A stretch of DNA of 64,000 nucleotides from Streptomyces qinzhouensis (GTDB lineage Bacteria; Actinomycetota; Actinomycetes; Streptomycetales; Streptomycetaceae). Shown here piece by piece: positions 51,205-59,787 of the stretch. The stretch covers positions 3,038,001 through 3,102,000 of the forward strand of contig NZ_CP042266.1 of assembly GCF_007856155.1 (NCBI RefSeq). Reading direction: 5' to 3'. The notes below the pieces were generated by a model. It was not told where the DNA came from. It saw only the letters and a list, made by a program, of their open reading frames with translations, and searched no databases. Position 1 is the stretch's first letter. Every line of letters starts with the position of its first letter. The translations under genes were made by a program, and so were the position numbers.

Positions 51205-51747
51205 GTGCAGCCTCTGCTGTGGGCCCTTCTGGTCCTCGCCTGGACAGCCATCGTCTTCCTGACGTTCGGTTTCGCCGGGCTCGTCACCAAGGTGCGCGCC
51301 CTGGAGGCCAATGGCGGCTCCGGGACGGCCGCCACGAACGACCCCGCGCGGCGGTGGCCCGACCTGGCCGCGCCCGACGCCGGACACCGCACCCTCGCCC
51401 TGGTGGTCTCCTCCACCTGCCCCACCTGTGAGGAGGTCGCCCCGGCCTGGTCCGGGCTGCGGCGCGGGCTCGGCGGTGCCGGGCACCGCACGGTCCTGAT
51501 CGACATCGACGGCTCGGGCACCTGGAACAACACCGGCGCCGGCGAGATCCTCCCCGGCCCCGGACTCTCCTCGCCGCTGCTGCTGGCCTACCAGCCCGCC
51601 CTGCTGGTCATCGACGCCGACGGGACGATGCTGGCGGCGGAGCCCGTCGGCTCCGTGGAGTCCCTCAAGGCGCTCACCGAGGAGTACCTCGGCGGCACCA
51701 CCCCGCCGTCCACCACCTCTTCCCTCACGACGGGAGTCGCATCATGA
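51205..51747 (+). CDS. Membrane-anchored thioredoxin-like protein (MauD-like)
   Basis: 180 residues. One N-terminal helix (LLWALLVLAWTAIVFLTFGFAGLV) anchors it, with the soluble part outside. ALVVSSTCPTCEEVAPAW carries a CxxC active site (CPTC) at about residues 72-75, followed by a thioredoxin fold with VLIDIDG and QPALLVIDADGTML. MauD of methylamine dehydrogenase clusters has the same build and helps form disulfides in the small subunit. The ATG of the next gene overlaps its stop (ATGA), and that gene encodes an exported six-cysteine protein, a plausible client. Confidence 0.78.
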   Translation: MQPLLWALLVLAWTAIVFLTFGFAGLVTKVRALEANGGSGTAATNDPARRWPDLAAPDAGHRTLALVVSSTCPTCEEVAPAWSGLRRGLGGAGHRTVLIDIDGSGTWNNTGAGEILPGPGLSSPLLLAYQPALLVIDADGTMLAAEPVGSVESLKALTEEYLGGTTPPSTTSSLTTGVAS

Positions 51748-52256
51748 GCAGTGCCTTCCTCCAGTCCATCCCCGAAGTGACCGTGACGCCCACCTCGGGC
51801 GACATCCGCTCCACCTCGGCCACGCCCGACGCCCCGCGGCCCGCGAAGAGCGGCGGCTTCCAGCGGCGGACCTTCATGCGGACGGCCATCGCGGGCGCCG
51901 CGACGCTGGCCGTCACCGGACTCGGCTGGGTCGGCGGCAGCTCCGCGTACGCCTTCAGCCGCACCTCGCGCCACCCCGCGCACTGCATGAACGTCGATGT
52001 GCCGGGCGACACGCCCTGTTGGGGCCGCCAGTACATCAGCTCGGTGTACTGCGCCTCGGACGGCTACCACCGCACCGACACCGAGACCCACCAGTTCTAC
52101 ACCCGCAAGTACGGCTGGGAGGCCGCCTGCGGCGGGTACGCCGGCTGGTACTGGCGGATGGCGAACGGCTCGACCGTGCACTGCTGGGACGGCTACTTCG
52201 AGGACATCAAGCCCGGCCACTCGGCGCGCTTCACCACGAGCTGCAAGAGCGGCTGA
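51744..52256 (+). CDS. Tat-exported six-cysteine, tryptophan-rich protein
   Basis: 170 residues. A long leader with the Tat motif QRRTFMRTAIAGAATLAVTG (twin Arg near residue 40) ends in SSAYA. The mature part is about 103 residues, with six Cys and five Trp (HCMN, PCWG, VYCAS, AACGG, VHCWDG, TSCKSG). The layout resembles the small subunit of methylamine dehydrogenase (MauA), which has a Tat leader, disulfides and a tryptophan-derived cofactor, although I see no clear sequence match. Coupled (ATGA) to the thioredoxin-like gene, which could oxidise its cysteines. Confidence 0.75.
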   Translation: MSSAFLQSIPEVTVTPTSGDIRSTSATPDAPRPAKSGGFQRRTFMRTAIAGAATLAVTGLGWVGGSSAYAFSRTSRHPAHCMNVDVPGDTPCWGRQYISSVYCASDGYHRTDTETHQFYTRKYGWEAACGGYAGWYWRMANGSTVHCWDGYFEDIKPGHSARFTTSCKSG

Positions 52257-52526
52257 CACACCGGCCACCCGGCCACCCGGCCCCCGCGGATCACGCACCG
52301 GCCACCCCGGCCCGGAGCACCGGCGCCGCGGGGCACCCCGGGCGCCGTCGCCCCTCCCGCGCGACGGCGCCCGGCGGACCGCGGCGCCGGCCCCGGGAAG
52401 CCGCACCGGCCGCCCGGGGCCGGGCCCGGCCGGACACTCCCCGACAGCTCCCGACAATTCCCGAGCCCACCTGAGCCCACCCGAGAAACCACCCGAGAAC
52501 AGGCAAAGGACACCTGAAGGACGCCT

Positions 52527-52742
52527 ATGGCGCTCACGCACCGTTCCGTCGCAACCCTGCCCCGCCGCCCCAGTACCCCCGGGGCCTCGGCGCTCGTCGC
52601 CGGGGCGATCGGCCTGCTGTTCACGGCCGTCGCCGCCGCCGGAGCCGCCTGGGGCCCGGCCGCCCTGACCGGGGTACTCACCGCGATCGCCGCCTGCGCG
52701 GTGGCCGTACTGGCCGGGTACTCGCTCTCGGGCTCCGTTTGA
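52527..52742 (+). CDS. Small membrane protein
   Basis: 71 residues with two hydrophobic helices (ALVAGAIGLLFTAVAAAGAAW and LTGVLTAIAACAVAVLAGYSL). GAAGGA precedes the ATG at 52527. It is preceded by a 270-bp Pro-rich-looking gap without gene and followed by another membrane protein. The family is unknown. Confidence 0.6.
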   Translation: MALTHRSVATLPRRPSTPGASALVAGAIGLLFTAVAAAGAAWGPAALTGVLTAIAACAVAVLAGYSLSGSV

Positions 52743-52796
52743 AGCCACAACTCAGCAGGTCTGCTGACCTCGCCGGTCTGGCGGGGAACGAAGAAT

Positions 52797-53330
52797 GTGC
52801 AGTACTTCGTCCGGGGACTGTTCTTCGGCGGTTTCGCCACCGGACTGCTTCTGCTGCTGCCCGCGGCGCTGGTGCAGACGCTGGCGTCCGACACGGTGCG
52901 CACCACCGCCCTCATGGTGTCGGTGGCCGTCTTCCTCGCCGTCGAGGTCGGGCTCCTGCCGTTCCGGATGCCGCAGAACGCCCGGCTGGTGCCCAGCGAC
53001 ATCGTGGTCCGTACGGACGGCAGCGGCGCGCTCCAGTTCGGCTTCGAGATGGGGACGGGTCTGCGGACCTTCGTCCCGTCCCATCTGCCGTACGCGGCGA
53101 TCTCGGTGCTCCTGTTCGCGGGCCCCTGGTGGGCGACCCCGCTGGGCGGGCTGGCCTTCGCGCTCGGCCGGGCGCTGATGGTGAGCTCGTCGGTCCGCTC
53201 GGGGGACGCGTCCGTCTGGGACTCGGCCTTCGTGAAGCTGCGGCGGCCCATTCTGTGGCTGCTGTGGGTGACCGCGGGGCTGGCGGGCACGGTGGCGGTG
53301 CTGATCCGGCACGGGAACCTGCCGGGGTAG
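52797..53330 (+). CDS. Hypothetical four-helix membrane protein
   Basis: 177 residues with about four membrane helices (LFFGGFATGLLLLLPAALV, ALMVSVAVFLAVEVGLL, YAAISVLLFAGPWW, ILWLLWVTAGLAGTVAVLI) and a soluble loop LVPSDIVVRTDGSGALQFGFEMGTGLRTFVPSHLP. The GTG at 52797 is taken as start. By position it could match MauE, the membrane protein of mau clusters, yet I see no clear family signature. Its end is followed by a strong terminator, which closes the operon. Confidence 0.65.
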   Translation: MQYFVRGLFFGGFATGLLLLLPAALVQTLASDTVRTTALMVSVAVFLAVEVGLLPFRMPQNARLVPSDIVVRTDGSGALQFGFEMGTGLRTFVPSHLPYAAISVLLFAGPWWATPLGGLAFALGRALMVSSSVRSGDASVWDSAFVKLRRPILWLLWVTAGLAGTVAVLIRHGNLPG

Positions 53331-53370
53331 TACCGGCCGCGTGATCCGGTCGTACGGACGAAGGAGAACG

Positions 53371-53401
53371 CCCGGCCCCGGGAAGTGATCCCGGGGCCGG
53401 G
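53371..53401. terminator. Strong terminator of the six-cysteine protein operon
   Basis: Perfect 13-bp inverted repeat, CCCGGCCCCGGGA (53371-53383) and its complement (53389-53401), with a 5-base loop AGTGA, 40 bases after the last gene. Confidence 0.8.
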
Positions 53402-53487
53402 CTCCGTCGTGTACGGCGTCCTCCGGGCGCCGCCCGTCGGGCAGACTGGGCCGGGTTCGGGAGTTCCACCCCGTCGCAAGGAGAGCA

Positions 53488-54873
53488 GTGATCCCTCTGA
53501 CCCTGGCCGAGATCGCGGAGGCGACCGGCGGCACCCTCCACCACATCGGTGACCCGGCGGCCCGGGTGACCGGCCCGCTGTCGTTCGACACCCGGGACAT
53601 CGCGCCCGGCGGGCTGTTCGCCTGTCTGCGCGGCCGGTCCGCCGACGGCCACGACTACGCGGACCGGGCGGTCACGGCGGGCGGCGCGGTCGCGGTCCTC
53701 GCCGCCCGCCCGGTCGAAGCGCCCGCCGTCGTCGTCGGTGACGTCCTCGACGCGATGGCCCGGATCGCCCGGCTGGTCGCCGCCCGGTACCCCGGCACGG
53801 TCGTCGGGATCACCGGCTCGGCCGGGAAGACGTCGACCAAGGATCTGCTGGAGACGGTTCTGGCCGCACACGGCCCGACGGTCGCGAACGCCCGCAGCTT
53901 CAACAACGAGATCGGCTTCCCGGTGACGGTCTCCCGGGTCCGGCCGGACACCCGCTTCCTGGTGCTGGAAATGGGCGCGCGGGGGAAGGGCCATATCGCC
54001 GAACTGTGCGAGATCGCCCGCCCGCGGGTGGCGACCGTCCTCGGTGTCGGCTCGGCCCATCTGGGCGAGTTCGGCAGCCGCGAGGCCATCGCGGACGCGA
54101 AGGCGGAGATCGTACGGGCGCTGCCTTCGGACGGTGTCGCGGTACTCAACGGCGACGATCCGCTGGTGACGCCCATGGCCGGGGAGACGGCGGCCCGGGT
54201 GCTGACGTTCGGCGTCTCGGAGGGGTGTGCGGTACGGGCGGAGGAGGTCAGGACCGAGTCCGGGCATCCCGCGTTCACCCTGGTGTACGGCGCCGAGCGC
54301 GCCGGTCTCGTCCTGCGCGGCGTCCACGGCCGCCACCACATCACCAACGCGCTGGCCGCGGCGGCGACGGCGCTCGCGGCGGGGGTCCCCTTCGCGACGG
54401 TCGCCGCCGGACTGCCGGGGGCCGAGATCGCCTCCGGCGGCCGGATGCAGGTCCTGGAGCGCGGCGATGAGGTGACCGTCGTCAACGACGCCTTCAACGC
54501 CTCCCCGGAGGCCGTGCTCGCCGCGCTCGACGCCCTCGCGGACATCGCGGGCCCCGGACGCCGCCGGATCGCCGTCCTCGGCGAGATGGCCGAACTCGGC
54601 CCGGACGCGGGCGACTGGCACGACACGGTCGCCCGCAAGGTCGTCGCGACGGGCGTGCACCGCACGATCGGCGTCGGCGGGGAGCTGGCGGCCCGGATGG
54701 TGACGGCCATCCGGGCGGCGGGCCTGGACGCGTACCACGCCGAGGACACCCGCGGTCCGGCCCTGACCGACCGGGTCCACGGGGAGTTGCGCCCGGGCGA
54801 TGTGGTCCTGGTGAAGGGCGCGAACTCACTGGGCCTGGAACGCGTCGCGAACGACCTGGCGACACGGGCGTAA
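53488..54873 (+). CDS. murF: UDP-N-acetylmuramoyl-tripeptide-D-alanyl-D-alanine ligase (MurF-type)
   Basis: 461 residues. MurF adds D-Ala-D-Ala to UDP-MurNAc-tripeptide, the last cytosolic peptide step. Visible: the N-terminal substrate domain (SFDTRDIAPGGLFACLRG), ATP loop GITGSAGKTSTKD at about residue 108, FNNEIGFPVT, LEMGARGKGHIAELCEIARPRVATVLGVGSAHLGEFGS, RHHITNALAAAATA and NDAFNASPEAVLAALDAL. The usual NDAYNANP is slightly changed. It stands alone, outside the dcw division cluster where murF normally sits, so it may be a second MurF. GTG at 53488 with AGGAG upstream. Confidence 0.9.
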   Translation: MIPLTLAEIAEATGGTLHHIGDPAARVTGPLSFDTRDIAPGGLFACLRGRSADGHDYADRAVTAGGAVAVLAARPVEAPAVVVGDVLDAMARIARLVAARYPGTVVGITGSAGKTSTKDLLETVLAAHGPTVANARSFNNEIGFPVTVSRVRPDTRFLVLEMGARGKGHIAELCEIARPRVATVLGVGSAHLGEFGSREAIADAKAEIVRALPSDGVAVLNGDDPLVTPMAGETAARVLTFGVSEGCAVRAEEVRTESGHPAFTLVYGAERAGLVLRGVHGRHHITNALAAAATALAAGVPFATVAAGLPGAEIASGGRMQVLERGDEVTVVNDAFNASPEAVLAALDALADIAGPGRRRIAVLGEMAELGPDAGDWHDTVARKVVATGVHRTIGVGGELAARMVTAIRAAGLDAYHAEDTRGPALTDRVHGELRPGDVVLVKGANSLGLERVANDLATRA

Positions 54874-54891
54874 GACCGTCCGGCCCGCCGG

Positions 54892-55443
54892 TCAGCAGAC
54901 CGTCGCCGTACCGTCCAGCAGGGAGTACGCGTCCACCTCGATCTGCTGCGCCGCGGGCCGGAACAGCACGTACACCACCACCGGCCCGTTCTCCAGACGC
55001 TTCCCGAAGCAGAGATCGGCCGGGTCGGTGGATTCGAGGGAGTCGCCCTTGACGCTCTCGGCCGGGCCGCGCTTCCAGCCGTCCCGCTCCGCGACGGCCC
55101 GGAAGTGGTCCGCGACGGCCTGTTTGTCGCCGGTGAGCCGGTAGACCGTACCCGCCGTGATCAGTTCGTCCCCGCTGTCGTCCAGACAGCCCGCGCGGCC
55201 GCCGGGCGGTTCGAACCCCTTGACCGGGCCGGTGCCGGGCGGGGCCGCGGCGAAGAAGGGCAGGGCGTCGATCTCGCGCTCCAGCGCGGCCGAGCCGGCG
55301 CAGTCGTCGACGGTGTTGAGCAGCCCGCCGTCCAGATACCGGAGGATCCGGTCCTTCGCCATGGCCGTCAGGGCGAGCACCAGCGTCAGGGCCAGCAGCA
55401 CGGACAGGATCCGCTTCGGTACCCGGTGGTCCTCCGTCAGCAT
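54892..55443 (-). CDS. Membrane-anchored hypothetical protein
   Basis: 183 residues. One N-terminal helix (ILSVLLALTLVLALTAMAK) anchors it; the rest is soluble with three Cys (DDCAGS, AGCLDDSGDE, DLCFGKRL) and one at the last residue. ATG at 55443 is chosen since the preceding codons run into the divergent promoter region. I do not recognise the domain. It is convergent with murF, 19 bases apart. Confidence 0.65.
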   Translation of the reverse strand: MLTEDHRVPKRILSVLLALTLVLALTAMAKDRILRYLDGGLLNTVDDCAGSAALEREIDALPFFAAAPPGTGPVKGFEPPGGRAGCLDDSGDELITAGTVYRLTGDKQAVADHFRAVAERDGWKRGPAESVKGDSLESTDPADLCFGKRLENGPVVVYVLFRPAAQQIEVDAYSLLDGTATVC

Positions 55444-55577
55444 GCCGCCACCCGCCCCCACTCGGTTATAAAAAGCCGAACCTACACAGCGGGGAACAGC
55501 CGTACGATCCCGAGGGTCCTGCTTGAACTCCCGCACCCAGCAGGCTTATTGAGCCTGCGAGAAGGCGGTACGGCACC

Positions 55578-56873
55578 ATGCGCTTGTCGCTCCGGCATAT
55601 CTCCGTCACCTCCGTCGCGGTGGCCACCACCACGGCGCTCGCCCTGACCACGACTCCGGCGGCGGCCGCACCGGCCCCGCACGGCGACGGCCGGTGGGCC
55701 GCTTCCTGGGGGGTGTCGCACAAGTACCCGGGCGCGCCCGCGGGCTGGCCGCCCAACTGGTCGTCCGGCGGCTTCGCCGACGAGAGCGTCCGTCAGGTTC
55801 TGCGGGTCTCGTCGGCCGGCTCCCAGGTGCGGCTGCGGGTGTCGAACCGTTACGGCACCCAGCCGCTCGTGGTCACCGGCGCCACGGTCGCACGGTCCGG
55901 CGAGGGCCCCGCGGTCCGGCCCGGCACGGTACGGACCCTGCGGTTCCAGGGCGGGCGCGGGCTCACCGTACCGACCGGGCGGGACGCCGTATCGGATCCG
56001 CTCGCCCTGCCCGTACGCCCCCTGGAGAAGCTGACGGTCACCCTGCACTTCGCGGCCGGCGGCACCGGCCCCGTCTCGTACCACCCCGAGGGGCTGACGA
56101 CGAGCTACCGGGCCGCGGGCGACCGGACCCGCGACACCTCCGGGCAGCCCTTCGCGGGTGAGGGCAGTTACGCCTATTACGTGATCTCCGGCGTCGACGT
56201 CGCCGGGCCGCGGACGGCGGGCACGGTCGTCGCGTTCGGGGACTCGATCACCGACGGCGCCGGTTCCACCCCGGGCGCGGACAACCGCTACCCGGACCAG
56301 TTGGCGGAGCGGCTGACGGCCGCCCGGTCACGGCTCTCGGTGGTCAACGCCGGGATGAGCGGCAATACGCTGCTGTCGGACTCGCCCTGCTTCGGGCAGA
56401 AGGGCATCGAACGCTTCCGCCACGATGTGCTGGACCAGCCGGGCGTCCGGACCGCCGTCGTCCTGATCGGCATCAACGACATCGGCGCGGGCGGCGGACC
56501 GGACTTCGGCTGCGGTCTCGCCCCCCTGGTCACCGCCCGGGATGTCATCAACGGCCACCGGACTCTGATCCGGCTGGCGAAGGCCCGCGGGGTGAAGATC
56601 GTCGGCGCGACCCTCACCCCCTTCAAGGGCATCGAGTACGAGGGCTACTACTCCGAGGCCAAGAACGCGGTCCGCAAGGAGGTCAATCACTGGATCCGGA
56701 CCAGTGGCGCCTATGACGCGGTCGCCGATCTCGATGTGGCGCTGCGCGACCCCGCCGATCCGGACCGGCTGCTGCCCGCCTATGACTCGGGCGACCGGAT
56801 CCACCCGAGCGACGCGGGTATGGACGCGATGGCCCGCACGGTCCTGCCGCGGGTGACCGGCGCCGACGACTGA
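55578..56873 (+). CDS. Secreted SGNH/GDSL hydrolase
   Basis: 431 residues. A signal peptide (residues 1-31, ending TPAAAA) is followed by a beta-rich domain (40-210) and the SGNH hydrolase domain. Catalytic residues: Ser223 in GDSITDG, Gly in NAGMSGN, Asn in VVLIGINDIG, and Asp406/His409 in DRIHPSD. It is an esterase or lipase acting outside the cell on lipids, sugars or polymers. Start ATG at 55578. Confidence 0.9.
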   Translation: MRLSLRHISVTSVAVATTTALALTTTPAAAAPAPHGDGRWAASWGVSHKYPGAPAGWPPNWSSGGFADESVRQVLRVSSAGSQVRLRVSNRYGTQPLVVTGATVARSGEGPAVRPGTVRTLRFQGGRGLTVPTGRDAVSDPLALPVRPLEKLTVTLHFAAGGTGPVSYHPEGLTTSYRAAGDRTRDTSGQPFAGEGSYAYYVISGVDVAGPRTAGTVVAFGDSITDGAGSTPGADNRYPDQLAERLTAARSRLSVVNAGMSGNTLLSDSPCFGQKGIERFRHDVLDQPGVRTAVVLIGINDIGAGGGPDFGCGLAPLVTARDVINGHRTLIRLAKARGVKIVGATLTPFKGIEYEGYYSEAKNAVRKEVNHWIRTSGAYDAVADLDVALRDPADPDRLLPAYDSGDRIHPSDAGMDAMARTVLPRVTGADD

Positions 56874-56891
56874 CACCGCCCCGGGCCGCGC

Positions 56892-57473
56892 TCAGTCGTC
56901 GCCCTCGTCCTCGTCCCGGTCGTCGTCGCCCCGGTCCCGGTCCCGGTCGCGGTCCCCGCCCCAGGTGCCTTCGCCCCAGCCCGGTTTGCCGCCGGGGCGG
57001 GTGGTGGGGCGGTCGGACGGGCGGGGTCCGGTGCGCGGGGCCGACGACGGGGCGGTCGAGGGCCGGTCGGCGGTGGTGGGCCGGGCGGCCGCCGGGACGG
57101 GGCGGGGGGCCGCCGCCGGGCGGCCGGTGGTGGTGGCCGTGGGGCGGGCGGTGCGGCCGGTGGCCGCGCCGCTTGCCGCCGGAGTCGCCGTACGCGGCGC
57201 GGCGGCCGGAGAAGCGGCCGGGGAGGCGGCCGGGGCCGGAGGGTCGGCGAGGTCGAGATCGGCCGAGCCCGCCGTGCGGTCGTCGGCGCGGGCGCCGGAG
57301 CCGTCGTCCTGCTGCGAGAGGAGCGCGGTGCTCGCCACGCCCGCGCTGAGGGTGAGCGCCACCCCCGTACCCAGCAGGGTCCGCCCGACCCGCGACAGCG
57401 GGGACAGCGGTGTCTCGTCGGTCAGCCATATGCCGTCCCCCGCACGGTGACGGCCCTTCGTCCTGCGCACCAT
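56892..57473 (-). CDS. Low-complexity secreted or membrane-anchored protein
   Basis: 193 residues. Helix (TLLGTGVALTLSAGVASTALLS) near residue 40 follows a basic start; then an Ala/Pro/Thr/Arg-rich stretch and a charged DRDRDRDRGDDDRDEDEGDD end. No known domain. ATG at 57473 gives MVRRTKGRHR. The ending is coded by runs of GAC/CGG codons. I cannot give a function. Confidence 0.55.
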   Translation of the reverse strand: MVRRTKGRHRAGDGIWLTDETPLSPLSRVGRTLLGTGVALTLSAGVASTALLSQQDDGSGARADDRTAGSADLDLADPPAPAASPAASPAAAPRTATPAASGAATGRTARPTATTTGRPAAAPRPVPAAARPTTADRPSTAPSSAPRTGPRPSDRPTTRPGGKPGWGEGTWGGDRDRDRDRGDDDRDEDEGDD

Positions 57474-57572
57474 GGCGGACACTATGCAGCACCGGCACAC
57501 CCCTGGGCAGGGGTCTTGGAAGATCGCGACCGGTGCTCCGTGCACCGATCCCGGCGGCGGGCGCCCGGTGCG

Positions 57573-59534
57573 CTACTTCAGCTCATCGGGGCAGGCCGTG
57601 CCACGGGGTACGTCATAGGGTCCGGCCAGCCGGTAGGTGCCGGCGTGCGGTGCGAGCAGCTCCGTCCACTCGTCGCCCTCGGCGTCCTCCTCGGCCTTGA
57701 TGAGACAGCCGTTGATGTTGGCGAACGTCTTCGGCTCGCCGTCCTCGCGCTGCTTGGACTCCTCCGTCTCCTCGGGGCCCTTCATCCGCTTGCCGTTGTC
57801 GTCGACGATGCTCAGCCACGGCGAGTACGGGATCCGTATCAGCACCCGGCCCGGCTGTTCGACGGTGATGAGCCACTGGGCGGCGCCCGCGTGTTCGACC
57901 TTCGCCGGGGCGTCGGCCAGCGGCACCGGGTCCTTGACGGCGAAGATCTGCCAGTTGGCGTCACCCCAGACCCGGTTCAGATACGGCAGCCCGCCCTCGA
58001 CCAGCTCGGCCTCCTGCTTGGCGCCCACGTCCGGGGTGCCCTCGGGCAGCACCACATAGCGCACGGCCCAGCGGTCGAGCCAGGCGCGGTAGTCGGCGGC
58101 GGTGAGCGTCTTCTCGCTGTCGTAGAAGATGGGGTTGCGTTCCATGTCGGCCTGGCGGTTCCAGCCGCGGGCCAGATTGACGTACGGCGCGAGCGCGGAC
58201 GCCTCACGGTGACTGCGGGCGGGGACCACCTCGACCCGGCCCCGCTCGGCGTCGAGGTCCTTCAGCTTGTCGACCAGCGGCGCCAGCTCGAAGTTCCAGG
58301 ACGCGGTGGGCGCGGTGCGCACGACATCGTCGACGGCCTTGAAGCCGATCCAGAAGTTCAGCCCGGCGAAGGCCACGACCAGCGCGTACCAGCGGCGTGA
58401 ACGCGGTACCGCGTAGGGCAGTGCGGCCAGCAGTGTGACGCCCGCGAAGAGCATCGCGAGCCGGGTGATGTTCGAGCCGATCTGCGAGTCGATGACCCAG
58501 GTCAGTACGGTCCCGAGGGCGTAGACGGCGGACGCGGTACGGACCGTCCGCCACTCCTTCGGGACGAGCAGGAACACCAGCACCGCGAAGATGAACGGCA
58601 GCGATACGGTCCCCAGCGACATCGGCTGGGTGCCCGAGAAGGGGAACAGCCAGGAGGAGATGCCGACGACCGCGACCGGCGCCAGGCCCAGGGCGTAGGC
58701 GCCCGGGCGGCGTTTGTTCAGAAACAGCGCCGCCGCGACGACGCCGAGGAACAGCCCGGCGACCGGACTGGACGCGGTGGCGAGACCGGCCAGCGGGGCG
58801 GCGACGGCGGCCTTCGCCCAGCGCTTGGTGCGCCAGCGGCGCGGCCAGCAGAAGACCGCGGCGACCGCGCCGATCGCGAACATCATGCCGAGCCCGAAGG
58901 TGACCCGGCCGGAGAGCGCGTTGCACAGGAAGGCGAAGACCCCGGCGAGCGCGCAGAGCAGCGGATTGCGGACCGCCCTGACCCGGACCAGTACCAGCGC
59001 GGTGAGCGCGGCGGAGACCGTACCGGCGACCATCATCGTGGGCCGGACGCCGATCACGGACATCAGATACGGGGAGACCACGCTGTACGAGACCGGGTGC
59101 ATCCCGCCGTACCAGGCGAGGTTGTACGCGGAGTCGGGGTGGCGGCCGACGAACTCGGCCCAGGCGTCCTGGGCGGCCAGATCGCCGCCGGTGTTGGCGA
59201 AGAAGAAGAACCAGACGAGGTGGCCGATCGCGGCGACGGCGGTGGTGACGACCACCGGGCGGCGGGTCAGCCGGTCCCAGAGGTCGGCGAGCACCCCGGG
59301 CCGCCGGGGGGACGATCCCGGGAAACCGGAGGAAGCCGAGGAAGCCGCGGCCCCCGAGGAACCCGAGGAGGCCGAGGAGGCCGAGGTACCGGCTGAGCCC
59401 GGGGAGCGGGGCTTCCCCACCGGGCGGGAGGAGTGAGTCGATCCGGAGGAGTCGGTCCCGTCCGCGGACGGCCGTATTCGCGAGCCCGTCCCGGGTCCGC
59501 CGCCGTCCGTCCTGACCGGCTCTGCGGTACTCAC
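57573..59534 (-). CDS. Large multi-pass membrane protein
   Basis: 653 residues. A Ser/Gly/Ala-rich start (residues 1-85) is followed by about 12 membrane helices (from VVVTTAVAAIGHLVWFFFF) and a soluble C-terminal domain (390-653) with conserved-looking DSEKTLTAADYRAWLDRWAVRYVVLPEGTPDVG and PYSPWLSIVDDNGKRM. The build is like GT-C type glycosyltransferases or polymerases, but no catalytic motif is certain. The GTG at 59534 has GGGGGAG at 7 bases; an earlier GTG at 59561 lacks one. Confidence 0.75.
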   Translation of the reverse strand: MSTAEPVRTDGGGPGTGSRIRPSADGTDSSGSTHSSRPVGKPRSPGSAGTSASSASSGSSGAAASSASSGFPGSSPRRPGVLADLWDRLTRRPVVVTTAVAAIGHLVWFFFFANTGGDLAAQDAWAEFVGRHPDSAYNLAWYGGMHPVSYSVVSPYLMSVIGVRPTMMVAGTVSAALTALVLVRVRAVRNPLLCALAGVFAFLCNALSGRVTFGLGMMFAIGAVAAVFCWPRRWRTKRWAKAAVAAPLAGLATASSPVAGLFLGVVAAALFLNKRRPGAYALGLAPVAVVGISSWLFPFSGTQPMSLGTVSLPFIFAVLVFLLVPKEWRTVRTASAVYALGTVLTWVIDSQIGSNITRLAMLFAGVTLLAALPYAVPRSRRWYALVVAFAGLNFWIGFKAVDDVVRTAPTASWNFELAPLVDKLKDLDAERGRVEVVPARSHREASALAPYVNLARGWNRQADMERNPIFYDSEKTLTAADYRAWLDRWAVRYVVLPEGTPDVGAKQEAELVEGGLPYLNRVWGDANWQIFAVKDPVPLADAPAKVEHAGAAQWLITVEQPGRVLIRIPYSPWLSIVDDNGKRMKGPEETEESKQREDGEPKTFANINGCLIKAEEDAEGDEWTELLAPHAGTYRLAGPYDVPRGTACPDELK

Positions 59535-59714
59535 TGCGGCTCTCCCCCTCTGTTCTGTCACGGTCTGATCGTGGCGCTCGTGGTCCGTGGGACCGCTGTG
59601 GTCGGTCTACCGACGGTACCCGAGAAGGGTCGTCCCCCTTCCAGGACGCCGGAACGGGTGGCCCGGGTTGCCCCCACGGGCGGTCCCGGGGCCGCGACGG
59701 CCCGGGGACGCTAA

Positions 59715-59750
59715 CACGGGGGCGCCCCGGAAATCCGGGACGCCCCCGTG
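59715..59750. terminator. Terminator downstream of the D-Ala-D-Ala carboxypeptidase gene
   Basis: Inverted repeat CACGGGGGCG (59715-59724) and CGCCCCCGTG (59741-59750), with an inner CCGGA/TCCGG stem, 38 bases after the gene on the minus strand. Confidence 0.8.
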
Positions 59751-59787
59751 GCAGCCGCTTCCCCGCCGGGCGGGGTGGCTTCCGCCG

